The notes under the pieces are model-generated. The model was not told the origin of the DNA and searched no databases. It worked only from the letters and a program-made list of their open reading frames with translations. This document shows, piece by piece, positions 16,675-25,552 of a DNA stretch of 64,000 nucleotides. The stretch comes from Solibacillus sp. FSL H8-0538 (lineage in GTDB: Bacteria > Bacillota > Bacilli > Bacillales_A > Planococcaceae), in contig NZ_JBBOPI010000001.1 in assembly GCF_038003525.1 (NCBI RefSeq), positions 1,169,001 to 1,233,000 of the forward strand. The letters are read 5' to 3'. The translations under genes were made by a program, and so were the position numbers. The stretch's first letter is position 1. Every line of letters begins with the position of its first letter.

Positions 16675-17876
16675 CCGTATTTAAATACACTGGCCGTACG
16701 AAAGCAGGAGTAACGAAAAAAGGTATTATTGATGCATCGAATAAAAATACCGCAGTAGCTAAGCTCCGTGAACAAGGCATTAACCCACGTGAGATTGCGG
16801 AGTCTAACAGCATTTTACACAAGGATTTAAATCTAGGTGGGAAAATTAAAAATCAAGATTTCGTTATATACTGCCGTCAGTTCGCCACGCTGATCCGTGC
16901 GGGGATTTCCATTGTTGAAGCGACGAATATTTTAGCACGCCAATCAGCTAGTAAACCGTTGAAAAAAGCGTTAGAACAAGTGGAAGAAGACGTACGGTCA
17001 GGCACTTCATTTTCACAAGCAGTAGGGAAGCATCCAAAAGTATTCCCGGACTTATTCGTCAACATGATGCGTTCGGGTGAGGCGACAGGGAATATCGACG
17101 AAACGCTCGAACGGTTAGCTGATACATTTGAAAAACAATTTAAATTGAAGAAAAAAGTACAATCGACGATGACGTATCCAGCTGTGCTAATGGTCATTAC
17201 CGTAATAGTTGTATTCTTCTTACTAATTTTTATTGTACCTACATTTGTATCAACATTTGAAGAGATGGACGCGGAATTGCCATTAATTACGGTTATTACA
17301 GTAGCAGTGAGTAATTGGCTACAGAAGTTTTGGTGGGTAGTGATTGTGGTAGTTGTGTTTTCAATAGTCGGATTCAATATGTTGTATAAAAGTAACAAAG
17401 AGTTCAATTATATGGTGCATTACACGTTACTACGAATGCCTATTTTTGGTCCGTTGCTTCAGAAATCAGCATTAGCTCGTTTGACACGTACTTTATCTTC
17501 GTTATTTAGTAGTGCAGTACCGATTTTGCAAGCATTAACGATATCGGAAAAAGTTTCAGGGAATCCGGTATTAGGGAAAGTAATCCTAGAGGCTAGAACA
17601 AGTCTTGAAAAAGGAAGTACGCTTTCAGAGCCACTTGAACAAAGTTGGATCTTCCCACCCTTAGTTACGAGTATGACGAGAATCGGGGAATCTACCGGCT
17701 CACTAGATTATATGCTTGAGAAAATAGCGGACTTTTACGAGGACGAGGTTGACCGTGCAGTAGATACGTTGAAATCGTTAATTGAACCTTTAATGATTTT
17801 AGTATTAGCGGTAGTAATCGGAATAATTGTTGCGGCTATTATGATGCCAATGTTTAGTTTATATGAGCAAATGTAA
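16671..17876 (+). CDS. pilC: PilC, inner-membrane platform protein
   Basis: The 401-residue protein carries two GspF/PilC domains (about residues 65-190 and 270-395), each a cytoplasmic helical bundle followed by membrane helices, three in total. Signatures include FVIYCRQFATLIRAGISIVE, SGEATGNIDETLERLAD and RIGESTGSLDYMLEKIADFY. It couples PilB and PilT to the pilin assembly site. The TTG start at 16671 overlaps the pilT stop (TTGA), indicating translational coupling. Confidence 0.95.
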   Translation: MTVFKYTGRTKAGVTKKGIIDASNKNTAVAKLREQGINPREIAESNSILHKDLNLGGKIKNQDFVIYCRQFATLIRAGISIVEATNILARQSASKPLKKALEQVEEDVRSGTSFSQAVGKHPKVFPDLFVNMMRSGEATGNIDETLERLADTFEKQFKLKKKVQSTMTYPAVLMVITVIVVFFLLIFIVPTFVSTFEEMDAELPLITVITVAVSNWLQKFWWVVIVVVVFSIVGFNMLYKSNKEFNYMVHYTLLRMPIFGPLLQKSALARLTRTLSSLFSSAVPILQALTISEKVSGNPVLGKVILEARTSLEKGSTLSEPLEQSWIFPPLVTSMTRIGESTGSLDYMLEKIADFYEDEVDRAVDTLKSLIEPLMILVLAVVIGIIVAAIMMPMFSLYEQM

Positions 17877-17930
17877 AGTTAAGAGAATTGTAAGAGCACA
17901 TTGAAAATATGGAACTAAGGACGTTTTGCA

Positions 17931-17949
17931 AGGAGGTGACATAGGTATG
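17931..17949 (+). promoter_or_regulatory. Second strong ribosome site and in-frame upstream start for the pilin
   Basis: AGGAGGTG (17931-17938) sits eight bases before ATG 17947. That ATG is in frame with the pilin start at 18007 and has no stop between. It would add 20 residues to the leader. Both starts have near-ideal ribosome sites. Confidence 0.6.
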
Positions 17950-18006
17950 CAACAAACGTCCGTGCAAAAACAAAAAAACTATAAAACTAATAAAGGAGGT
18001 TTTAAT

Positions 18007-18447
18007 ATGTTTAATCAAATGAAAAACCGTATTAAAAACGAAAAAGGTTTAACACTTATCGAGCTTTTAGCAGTAATCGTAATCCTAGCTATTGTAGCAG
18101 CAATTGCAATCCCCGCGATTGGAAACATCATTGATAATTCTAGAATAAAAGCAGCAAAATCAGATGTTGTAAATGTTATTAGTGCTGCAAATATTTACTT
18201 CACTGAAAATTCTGATGCGGTGAGTGTTGATAAAGCGGGTTTAGTAGGTTTTGTTGATGCAGAAGGTATTTTAAAAGGTGCTACTTATACTGTTACTAAG
18301 GGAACGGCAACAACACCAACATCTTTATCAGTTACTGGTAAAATTAAAGTTGGTAGTAGAGATGTTGGAATTGCGGGAGCCACTGTCGATGGAATCGATG
18401 TATCTAAGGCAGAACCCGTAACAGGCATGTTTGAGTATACAAAATAA
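18007..18447 (+). CDS. Major type IV prepilin
   Basis: The 146-residue form starts MFNQMKNRIKNEKG and is cut before LTLIELLAVIVILAIVAAIA, with Glu5 present. A short C-terminal domain of about 110 residues follows, rich in Gly, Thr, Ala and Val and lacking cysteine, so no disulfide loop exists. A ribosome site TAAAGGAGGT precedes ATG 18007. An in-frame ATG at 17947 has an equally good site and would give a 34-residue leader (166 residues in all). It lies between pilC and pilM and is followed by a strong hairpin that may protect its mRNA and raise its level above the rest of the operon. Confidence 0.92.
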   Translation: MFNQMKNRIKNEKGLTLIELLAVIVILAIVAAIAIPAIGNIIDNSRIKAAKSDVVNVISAANIYFTENSDAVSVDKAGLVGFVDAEGILKGATYTVTKGTATTPTSLSVTGKIKVGSRDVGIAGATVDGIDVSKAEPVTGMFEYTK

Positions 18448-18452
18448 TTAAA

Positions 18453-18500
18453 CACTCAAAGAACATCCAACCCATCTAGGCTTGGGTGTTCTATTGAGTG
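18453..18500 (+). other. Stem-loop after the major pilin gene
   Basis: CACTCAA, AGAACA and CCAA on the left pair with TTGG, TGTTCT and TTGAGTG on the right, forming a long imperfect hairpin. There is no T tract, so partial read-through into pilM and 3'-end stabilisation of pilin mRNA are more likely than full termination. Confidence 0.65.
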
Positions 18501-18573
18501 ATTAATTTGCAAGTGAATTCAGTTAACGTTTGTTCTTTTAAAAAAATCCAAAACCTATAAAGGAGGCCCTACC

Positions 18574-19551
18574 ATGTTCAATTTCAAAAAAAAATCACAC
18601 GTATCAATCGAACTTAATGATTATGTCCTACGTGCGCTTGTCAAAAAGGGGCCGAATGCAGCGCAATGGATACTGCATGAAATCCCGCTACCAAAGGGGG
18701 TTGTGCAGGATGCGACAATTATCGATGAAATCGCGTTATTTAATTTGCTAAAAGAAAATGCATCGAAATTCGGTGGGAAGAAGCAAAATGTGCGTCTATT
18801 TGTACCGGATACGTCAGTGCTGCTAAAAACATTCGATCATCCACCAGATGTTGAGGGCAAGAAATTAAAGGAATATGTGCAAATGGAGCTGGGGCATTCC
18901 ATTCATTTACCGTTCCAAGAGCCGCTTTTGGATGTGTATGATCATATTCCTGGTGATGGTCAAGCGGTATTATTCGCAGCGCCTCCCGAGGAAGTACAAA
19001 AGTTTATGGGGCTACTGCTAGATATCCATATGAACCCAGAAGTGGCCGATATCCGAGCACTGTCCAATTTACGTCTATTAGAGCAGATGAAAAAAATTGA
19101 TGACCATAAGACGTTTTTAATTGCAGATTGGTCGATTAATGAATTATCGATTTGTATTTATACCAATGGACATGTGGAGTTTTTACGTTACCAATCGATT
19201 GACACAGATATGGTCAAATGGAATCCAAAAGTGCATGAAAATGGGGAAGTGGAGTTTACGTACAGTGGCGATATTCAAGATTACCGAATGATTGTAACAG
19301 ATCAGGTACTTGAGCTTGATCGTATGATGAACTTTTTCAAGTTCTCTCTACATAAAGGGGAAAAATCGGTCGATGAAATTATTATTATGGGGGACAACCC
19401 GTTACTAGATAGCATTAGTACATTTTTAAGTGAAAATTTAGCTACACCGATCAAAGTCATTGATGATGCAGTCATTGAAGAATTTTATCCGCAATTGAAG
19501 GCAAAGCACGCCTCACTGATTGGACTCGCACTAAAGGAGGTTAATGCATGA
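18574..19551 (+). CDS. pilM: PilM, actin-like pilus assembly protein
   Basis: The 325-residue cytoplasmic protein has the PilM N-terminus (HVSIELNDYVLRALV) and the actin-like/FtsA-like fold pattern, with IADWSINELSICIYTNGHVE near residue 190 and DEIIIMGDNPLLDSI near 275. PilM binds the N-terminal tail of PilN and links the motor to the alignment complex. AAAGGAGG precedes the ATG. The stop overlaps the pilN start by four bases (ATGA). Confidence 0.9.
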   Translation: MFNFKKKSHVSIELNDYVLRALVKKGPNAAQWILHEIPLPKGVVQDATIIDEIALFNLLKENASKFGGKKQNVRLFVPDTSVLLKTFDHPPDVEGKKLKEYVQMELGHSIHLPFQEPLLDVYDHIPGDGQAVLFAAPPEEVQKFMGLLLDIHMNPEVADIRALSNLRLLEQMKKIDDHKTFLIADWSINELSICIYTNGHVEFLRYQSIDTDMVKWNPKVHENGEVEFTYSGDIQDYRMIVTDQVLELDRMMNFFKFSLHKGEKSVDEIIIMGDNPLLDSISTFLSENLATPIKVIDDAVIEEFYPQLKAKHASLIGLALKEVNA

Positions 19552-20138
19552 TTCCAGATATTAACCTGCTCCCGAATATTGAAAAAGGGCAGTCCAGTTC
19601 CAAACTTCTTTACGGCGTAGTAGGTATTATCGCTTTATTACTGTTGTCGCTTTTAGTATGGCAATATTTTGGTGCGCGTAGTGAGCTTGTTACGCTAACG
19701 AATGAGGAGCAAGCCTTGCAAGCACAGCGAGATCAGGTGCAAAGTGAATATGATGAACTGATTAGCGGAAATAAAGGCTCGTTAGAAGAGTCAGTTGCAT
19801 TCGTGGAAAGAGTATCTTATCCTGTGTCACCGCTAATCGATGAAACACAAAACTTACTACCAGAAAATACATACTTACGTAATTATTCATTTGATGAAAA
19901 ATCAGCGACAATTTCGGTGGACTTTGAAACATTAAGTGATGTGTCAACTTACGTGAGCCGATTGGAAAACAGTGCGTATTTTGTGGATATTCAACTGGGC
20001 TCCGTGTCGAATTTTGATGTAAATCCAATCACTGAAGACACAGCAGAGGAAATTAATTTCAATGAAGTGCCACGCTATTCAGTAGAACTTACATTATTTA
20101 TGAATGAAACGTATTTGGCTTCTGGAGGTGTGCAATAA
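19548..20138 (+). CDS. pilN: PilN, pilus alignment protein
   Basis: The 196-residue bitopic protein begins MIPDINLLPNIEK, which holds the INLLP motif that docks into PilM. A single membrane helix (about residues 20-42), a coiled coil (45-75) and a small extracytoplasmic ferredoxin-like domain follow. It dimerises with PilO to form the alignment complex around the pilus base. The ATG overlaps the pilM stop. Confidence 0.9.
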   Translation: MIPDINLLPNIEKGQSSSKLLYGVVGIIALLLLSLLVWQYFGARSELVTLTNEEQALQAQRDQVQSEYDELISGNKGSLEESVAFVERVSYPVSPLIDETQNLLPENTYLRNYSFDEKSATISVDFETLSDVSTYVSRLENSAYFVDIQLGSVSNFDVNPITEDTAEEINFNEVPRYSVELTLFMNETYLASGGVQ

Positions 20139-20875
20139 TGAATCAACTTTCAGGTGGCAAAAATTCATCATTACTTTTACTTACAGCGCTAGTCGCAGCA
20201 TTATTATTTGCGATTTATTACTATATTGTCCTGCCAAAGCAGGACGAGGTGTCTAGTATGCAAAGTTCAGTGAGTAGCTTACAAACAGAAGTCGCTAGTC
20301 TACAAGAGCAAATTGCCCTTGTTCAAGACGAACAAAATCAAACGGCATCGAATACGTTTGAGCTTCGTAAAAAAGTACCACAGGACCGAGCGATGATTGA
20401 ACTACTATTAAATATTGAAGAAATTGAGTTCGTCTCCGAATCGCGCATTGTGTCACTTGATTTTAATAATTATGATTCACTTGTAGCAGATTCTACGCTG
20501 CAGGATCCAAATCAAGTAGAGCCAGTGGAAGGGGAGGGAACAGCTGAAGCAACAGAGGTTGTAAATGGGGAAGTCCCGACAGCGGAAGCTACAGAAACAA
20601 CAGAAGAAGCTACTACACCACCCGTATCCACAATTGCACGTGAAGCATTACCAGCAGAGCTGAAAATGGTGACATTTAGTGTCAATGTAGAATCACCAAA
20701 TGCAGCAAACCTTGAAGTATTTTTAAAAGAACTTGAAACATTAGAGCGCGTCATGCGTGTGGATACGATTGATTATTCATTACCTGGTGAGGAAAATGAG
20801 TTTTCAGAAGAGCGATCCGATATTGTATCTGCGACGATTCAAGTAACGACCTTCTATTATGAAGGCGATCAGTAA
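20138..20875 (+). CDS. pilO: PilO, pilus alignment protein with acidic linker
   Basis: The 245-residue protein has one membrane helix (about 13-33), a coiled coil (SSMQSSVSSLQTEVASLQEQ, about 38-65) and a C-terminal ferredoxin-like domain (about 170-240). Between them lies an unusual Glu/Thr/Ala-rich, low-complexity stretch (about 125-165), not normally seen in PilO, which looks like a flexible linker. It shares one base with the pilN stop and is followed 33 bp later by pilD. Assignment rests on position, topology and size more than on motifs. Confidence 0.85.
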   Translation: MNQLSGGKNSSLLLLTALVAALLFAIYYYIVLPKQDEVSSMQSSVSSLQTEVASLQEQIALVQDEQNQTASNTFELRKKVPQDRAMIELLLNIEEIEFVSESRIVSLDFNNYDSLVADSTLQDPNQVEPVEGEGTAEATEVVNGEVPTAEATETTEEATTPPVSTIAREALPAELKMVTFSVNVESPNAANLEVFLKELETLERVMRVDTIDYSLPGEENEFSEERSDIVSATIQVTTFYYEGDQ

Positions 20876-20908
20876 CCGATAAACAGGAATTAGTTAGGAG
20901 CGTTTACC

Positions 20909-21661
20909 ATGGAAATTGCCTATACCGTTTTTGCGTTTATTTTTGGTCTCGTTTTCGGCTCATTTTATAATGTAGTCGGCTTACGTGTGCCAAAAAAGGA
21001 GTCAATCGTCTCGCCTCCATCGCACTGCACAAACTGTAACAGGCGACTGACCGCTCTGGACTTGATTCCTGTTTTTTCATACCTATTTTTACGAGGAAAA
21101 TGCCGTAACTGTGGTGTGAAAATATCACCAATTTATATGGTTACCGAGCTTGGTACAGGGGTACTGTTTGCCTTTGCTTATTGGCAAATTGGATGGCAGC
21201 CAGAGCTTGCAGTCGCACTGTTATTTATTTCACTGTTGGTCATTATTAATGTGTCCGATATTGCATATATGTTAATTCCGAATAAGATTTTGCTGTTCTT
21301 TGCGCCACTCCTTATGATTGCACGCATTTTTGCACCGCTCGATCCGTGGTGGGATAGTGCGCTCGGAGCTGTCATTGGTTTTGGTATCTTGTTGCTGATC
21401 GCCATTATTTCAAACGGTGGCATGGGCGGCGGCGACATTAAGCTGTTCTTCGTCATCGGATTAGTGCTCGGGACGATGCATACCTTACTAACATTATTCC
21501 TCGCTTCCGTCATTGGTATGGTAGTCGGCATCATTGTTTTAAAAGTGCGCGGCCAAGGACGAAAAACACCTGTACCATTTGGACCGTCTATCGCATTAGC
21601 AGCCGTTCTTGTTTATTTTTACGGAAATTCGATTGTGGATTGGTATTGGCGTTTCTTTTAA
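20909..21661 (+). CDS. pilD: PilD, prepilin peptidase and N-methyltransferase
   Basis: The 250-residue membrane enzyme cleaves prepilin leaders after Gly and methylates the new N-terminus. The N-terminal cytoplasmic domain has the zinc-binding pair CTNC (near residue 43) and CRNC (near 68). The peptidase A24 active-site aspartates lie in SDIAYMLIPN (near 113) and GGGDIKLFF (near 175). Seven or eight membrane segments are visible. It closes the pil operon and should process the major and the three minor prepilins here. Any com pilins elsewhere might share it or have their own ComC. Confidence 0.95.
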   Translation: MEIAYTVFAFIFGLVFGSFYNVVGLRVPKKESIVSPPSHCTNCNRRLTALDLIPVFSYLFLRGKCRNCGVKISPIYMVTELGTGVLFAFAYWQIGWQPELAVALLFISLLVIINVSDIAYMLIPNKILLFFAPLLMIARIFAPLDPWWDSALGAVIGFGILLLIAIISNGGMGGGDIKLFFVIGLVLGTMHTLLTLFLASVIGMVVGIIVLKVRGQGRKTPVPFGPSIALAAVLVYFYGNSIVDWYWRFF

Positions 21662-22133
21662 TCTTGTTTTAATTTTAGCTAGTGGATAATTTTTACTGAA
21701 AAATGCAAATTGACCAAATGAACATACGACATAACCGCAAATAAGTGCCAGTGACACTTAATATCAGATAAGTTGTATCTCAATTCTACCAATTGAGACA
21801 AATCGCGTTTAAAACATCCATCTCTCGAAAACAGGGTGAGAAAATTTCCTTTCTAATGAGATAATAAAGGGGATTTTTAAATCACCACTAGAAAAACAAT
21901 AATGAAAATTAATTAGCTGTAAAAAATCATCTGTCATGGCGACACAGGAATTTTTACATGGCCTTTTAGTAAATAATTTAGTTATTTCCTTTATGAGGAG
22001 CAATATAGAAATGGTTCCTCTGCAAGTTGAAGTTAAAAACCAAATTATTAACGTGCGCTTGTGCTTATTATTAATAGATTACCGATTTAATTCTATATTT
22101 CATGTGGTATATATTGTTATAGTAGTAATGTAG
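21662..22133. other. Intergenic AT-rich DNA with no recognised gene
   Basis: About 470 bp after pilD. Small frames exist on both strands but have no ribosome sites, biased codon use or recognisable products. A weak inverted repeat around TCTCAATT...AATTGAGA (about 21777-21798) may end the pil transcript. Confidence 0.5.
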
Positions 22134-22331
22134 AGGCTCATCACCAAAAGTCGGGGATGACAATAAAAGTAGAATGATTGTTGATTGGAGTGGCGGCTGG
22201 CGACTCCTAGGGGATTAGCGTTCTAGATGAGACCCTGGACTGAGCGTAGCGAGGGAAGCGGCTCATCGAACGCCCCCTGGAAAGCGTCCAGCCAGAACGA
22301 AAATCAACCCCAAGATACGGTGTTGAACTAA
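22134..22331. repeat. Dispersed repeat family 2, intact copy
   Basis: It matches 2144-2406 apart from the insert in that copy. The ends form an outer inverted repeat (GTTGATT near 22174 and AATCAAC near 22302), and CGGCTGG pairs with CCAGCC. Internal landmarks (GCGACTCCT, GAGACCC, GGAAAGCG) are shared with the core of family 1 at 44.8 kb. Confidence 0.85.
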
Positions 22332-22366
22332 CATAGAGGTAATAATCATAAAAAAGAGGTGGTATT

Positions 22367-23062
22367 ATGAAGCCGATAATCGGTGTCACGATGCATACGG
22401 GAGACGGAAAATTTGAAATAAATAATGCCTATGTCAAATCGATTGAACAGGCAGGAGGCATTCCATTTTGTTTACCGCTCATTAACGAAGCAGATGTAGG
22501 GCGCATTTTAGATAAAATTGATGGACTACTGCTAATTGGCGGGCATGATATTGACCCTTATTTGTTCGGACAGGAACCGCACCCGAAGCTAGGAGTGTTT
22601 TTTATACAGCGTGATGCTAGCGATATTCGCATAGTAAAGGCTGCTTTTGAAAAGCAAATGCCGATTTTTGGGGTTTGTCGTGGTCATCAAGTACTAAACG
22701 TCGCTTTTGGAGGCACGCTCATTCAGGATATTAATTCGCAGCTAGAAAATGTGCATGCGCATCGACAATTATCTGGGCGCCAGGAACTAACGCATTCTGT
22801 TAAAGTAACAGGAGAGAAACTTAGAGAAATTTTTGGGGAATCGACAATCCGTACGAATTCATTTCACCACCAAGCTGTTGATGAATTAGGTGAAGGTTTG
22901 GTTGAAGCAGCGGTTGCTTTAGATGGTGTGAATGAGGCCATTGAGCATAAGGACCACCCATATTGCATTAGCGTACAGTGGCATCCTGAGGAGTTAGCAG
23001 CAACAGGGAATGAATTAGCTCAAAAGTTATTTAGTAGCTTTATAGAGGCATCAAAAAAATAA
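22367..23062 (+). CDS. Gamma-glutamyl-gamma-aminobutyrate hydrolase-like amidotransferase (peptidase C26)
   Basis: The 231-residue class-I glutamine amidotransferase-like protein has the nucleophile elbow FGVCRGHQ (Cys near residue 104) and the catalytic QWHPEE near 206, with GLLLIGGHDIDP near 64. The PuuD family hydrolyses gamma-glutamyl-GABA in polyamine breakdown. No other putrescine genes lie nearby, so the exact substrate is uncertain. AAAAAGAGGTGG precedes the ATG, and a strong terminator follows. Confidence 0.85.
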   Translation: MKPIIGVTMHTGDGKFEINNAYVKSIEQAGGIPFCLPLINEADVGRILDKIDGLLLIGGHDIDPYLFGQEPHPKLGVFFIQRDASDIRIVKAAFEKQMPIFGVCRGHQVLNVAFGGTLIQDINSQLENVHAHRQLSGRQELTHSVKVTGEKLREIFGESTIRTNSFHHQAVDELGEGLVEAAVALDGVNEAIEHKDHPYCISVQWHPEELAATGNELAQKLFSSFIEASKK

Positions 23063-23100
23063 AAGCAGGCAAATCCGTAAATGGATTTGCCTGCTTTTTA
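23061..23100 (+). terminator. Rho-independent terminator of the C26 hydrolase gene
   Basis: AAAAGCAGGCAAATCC and GGATTTGCCTGCTTTTT pair perfectly around a short loop, starting at the stop codon. Confidence 0.93.
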
Positions 23101-23111
23101 ACGCTATCTAG

Positions 23112-23171
23112 GCATTCGCGCACACACTTGAGGTCGGCCAGCGCTTATCGGGTGTTAACCGGCGCAAATGC
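23112..23171. other. Structured inverted repeat between two genes
   Basis: GCATTCGCGC (23112-23121) pairs with GCGCAAATGC (23162-23171) with one mismatch, enclosing about 40 bp of GC-rich DNA. It lies between the terminator above and the 3' end of lexA. I could not match it to another copy in the window. Confidence 0.4.
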
Positions 23172-23184
23172 ACCAATCTTTTTA

Positions 23185-23814
23185 TTAATGAACGCGGCGG
23201 TATAAGCCGACTACTTTACCTAAAATCGTTACTTGGTTTACTAAAATCGGGTCCATTGAAGAGTTTTCTGGTTGCAGACGGAAATGCGTTTTTTCTTTGT
23301 AGAAACGTTTTACCGTTGCTTCATCATCCTCAGTCATTGCAACAACAATCTCACCGTTGTTTGCTGTAGAACTTTTTTTCACGATTACATAGTCACCGTC
23401 TAAAATTCCAGCCTCAATCATTGATTCTCCCATAACCTCAAGCATGAATAATTCATCCTCTGAGCTACCATACGTATCCGGTAGTGGAAAATACTCCTGA
23501 ATATCCTCGATTGCAGAAATCGGTACCCCGGCAGTTACTTTCCCGATTAATGGGACATGGATAACGCCTTGCTTTGGTACTGAACTTTCATCCTGATCTA
23601 ATATTTCAATTGCGCGGGGCTTTGTAGGGTCGCGACGAATAAGACCTTTACTTTCTAAACGAGCTAAATGCCCGTGGACAGTTGAACTTGAGGCAAGACC
23701 TACAGCTTCACCGATTTCACGAACTGATGGCGGATAACCTTTTGAACGAACTTCCTCTTTTATAAAAGCTAGAATCGCTTCTTGTCGTTTTGATACTTTT
23801 GTCAACTTGCTCAC
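23185..23814 (-). CDS. lexA: LexA, SOS repressor and self-cleaving protease
   Basis: The 209-residue protein has a winged-helix DNA-binding domain (residues 1-70, with [20 protein letters not shown]) and an S24 protease domain. The cleavage site is Ala95-Gly96 in KVTAGVP. The Ser131 (GESM) and Lys169 (TVKRF) dyad is intact. RecA filaments trigger self-cleavage, which derepresses the SOS genes. It is transcribed divergently from yneA across a region with several LexA boxes, so both genes should be SOS-controlled, as in B. subtilis. Confidence 0.97.
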   Translation of the reverse strand: MSKLTKVSKRQEAILAFIKEEVRSKGYPPSVREIGEAVGLASSSTVHGHLARLESKGLIRRDPTKPRAIEILDQDESSVPKQGVIHVPLIGKVTAGVPISAIEDIQEYFPLPDTYGSSEDELFMLEVMGESMIEAGILDGDYVIVKKSSTANNGEIVVAMTEDDEATVKRFYKEKTHFRLQPENSSMDPILVNQVTILGKVVGLYRRVH

Positions 23815-23875
23815 CTCTCTAATCTATGTAGTCTAATTTTATTAATAATAGTATAACAGTATGCGAACACAAAAG

Positions 23876-23955
23876 CAAACATAGGTTCGAGAAAAGTGTT
23901 GACAAAAACATGTGTTCGCTTTATTATGAGAACATACATTCCGAACAAACATTCT
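23876..23955. promoter_or_regulatory. lexA/yneA control region: SigA promoter and clustered LexA boxes
   Basis: TTGACA (23899-23904) and TATTAT (23922-23927), 17 bp apart, form the yneA promoter. LexA-like boxes (consensus CGAAC-N4-GTTCG) lie at 23876-23889 (minus strand CGAACCTATGTTTG), 23905-23918 (minus strand CGAACACATGTTTT, inside the promoter spacer), 23929-23942 (AGAACATACATTCC) and 23942-23955 (CGAACAAACATTCT). Confidence 0.85.
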
Positions 23956-23971
23956 AAAGGGGTCGAATTTG

Positions 23972-24989
<1,018 letters not shown>

Positions 24990-25032
24990 CTCATACCTTT
25001 GTATTATTGCAATTATGAAAGGTGAGACAAAT

Positions 25033-25272
25033 ATGTTATCAAAAGAAAAACTTGCTCGTATTAATGAACTTTCGAAATTAGCTAAAGAAGGTAAATTAAC
25101 AGAAGAACTAGCAAAAGAGCGTACAGCGCTGCGCAAAGAATATTTAGATGTTTTCCGTACAACGATGCGTGACACAATCGAGCACGTTAAAGTAGTCGAC
25201 GAAAAAGGCAATGATGTAACGCCGGAGAAAGTAAAGCAAGTAAAAGCGCAAAAAAATCAGTTATTAAACTAA
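25033..25272 (+). CDS. ynzC: YnzC family protein (DUF896)
   Basis: The 79-residue protein has the DUF896 pattern: a two-helix hairpin, KLARINELSKLAKEGKLTEE, then LRKEYLDVFR and a DEKGNDVTPEKVK tail. In B. subtilis it lies in the same SOS-regulated neighbourhood; its function is unknown. I chose ATG 25033 because AAAGGTGAG lies just before it; an upstream in-frame ATG at 25015 overlaps that site. Confidence 0.9.
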   Translation: MLSKEKLARINELSKLAKEGKLTEELAKERTALRKEYLDVFRTTMRDTIEHVKVVDEKGNDVTPEKVKQVKAQKNQLLN

Positions 25273-25336
25273 GGGCTCCGCGCGATAATCTGTTTTTGCT
25301 TTTAATAATGAACAATGAAAAGTGCTTCGTCGTAGC

Positions 25337-25411
25337 AAAAACCTTAGCCGTAGCACGATGTGTGTCAAACACGGAAGCTACCACAGCCAATAACTCCAAT
25401 AGAGGTTTTTA
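25337..25411 (+). other. Hairpin-rich segment upstream of tkt, probable terminator
   Basis: AAAAACCTT (25337-25345) can pair with AGAGGTTTTT (25401-25410). It encloses smaller stems, GTGT/ACAC (about 25360-25372) and TAGC/GCTA. A T run follows. It may end the ynzC transcript; there is no other recognised feature in 25273-25500. Confidence 0.45.
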
Positions 25412-25500
25412 TTAAAATTTCGATTAATATGGCACATTTTTAATTAAGTATGACATATTTAGCAAAACGTTAAAGGAAAGCATTGTTTTCTTGTACAAAC

Positions 25501-25530
25501 TTGACTAAACTGTATTAAGAACAATATATA
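25501..25530 (+). promoter_or_regulatory. Probable tkt promoter
   Basis: TTGACT (25501-25506) lies 18 bp upstream of TATATA (25525-25530), about 20 bases before the ribosome site of tkt. Confidence 0.55.
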
Positions 25531-25552
25531 GCACGAGAAAGGATGTCACAAA

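Noticed and set aside
21936-22133. A 65-codon rightward frame after pilD
   Set aside because: No ribosome site, atypical composition and a leftward frame overlapping it; neither resembles a known protein.
22134-22331. Insertion sequence
   Set aside because: Terminal inverted repeats are visible, but the element is under 200 bp with no transposase frame, so it is treated as a dispersed repeat.
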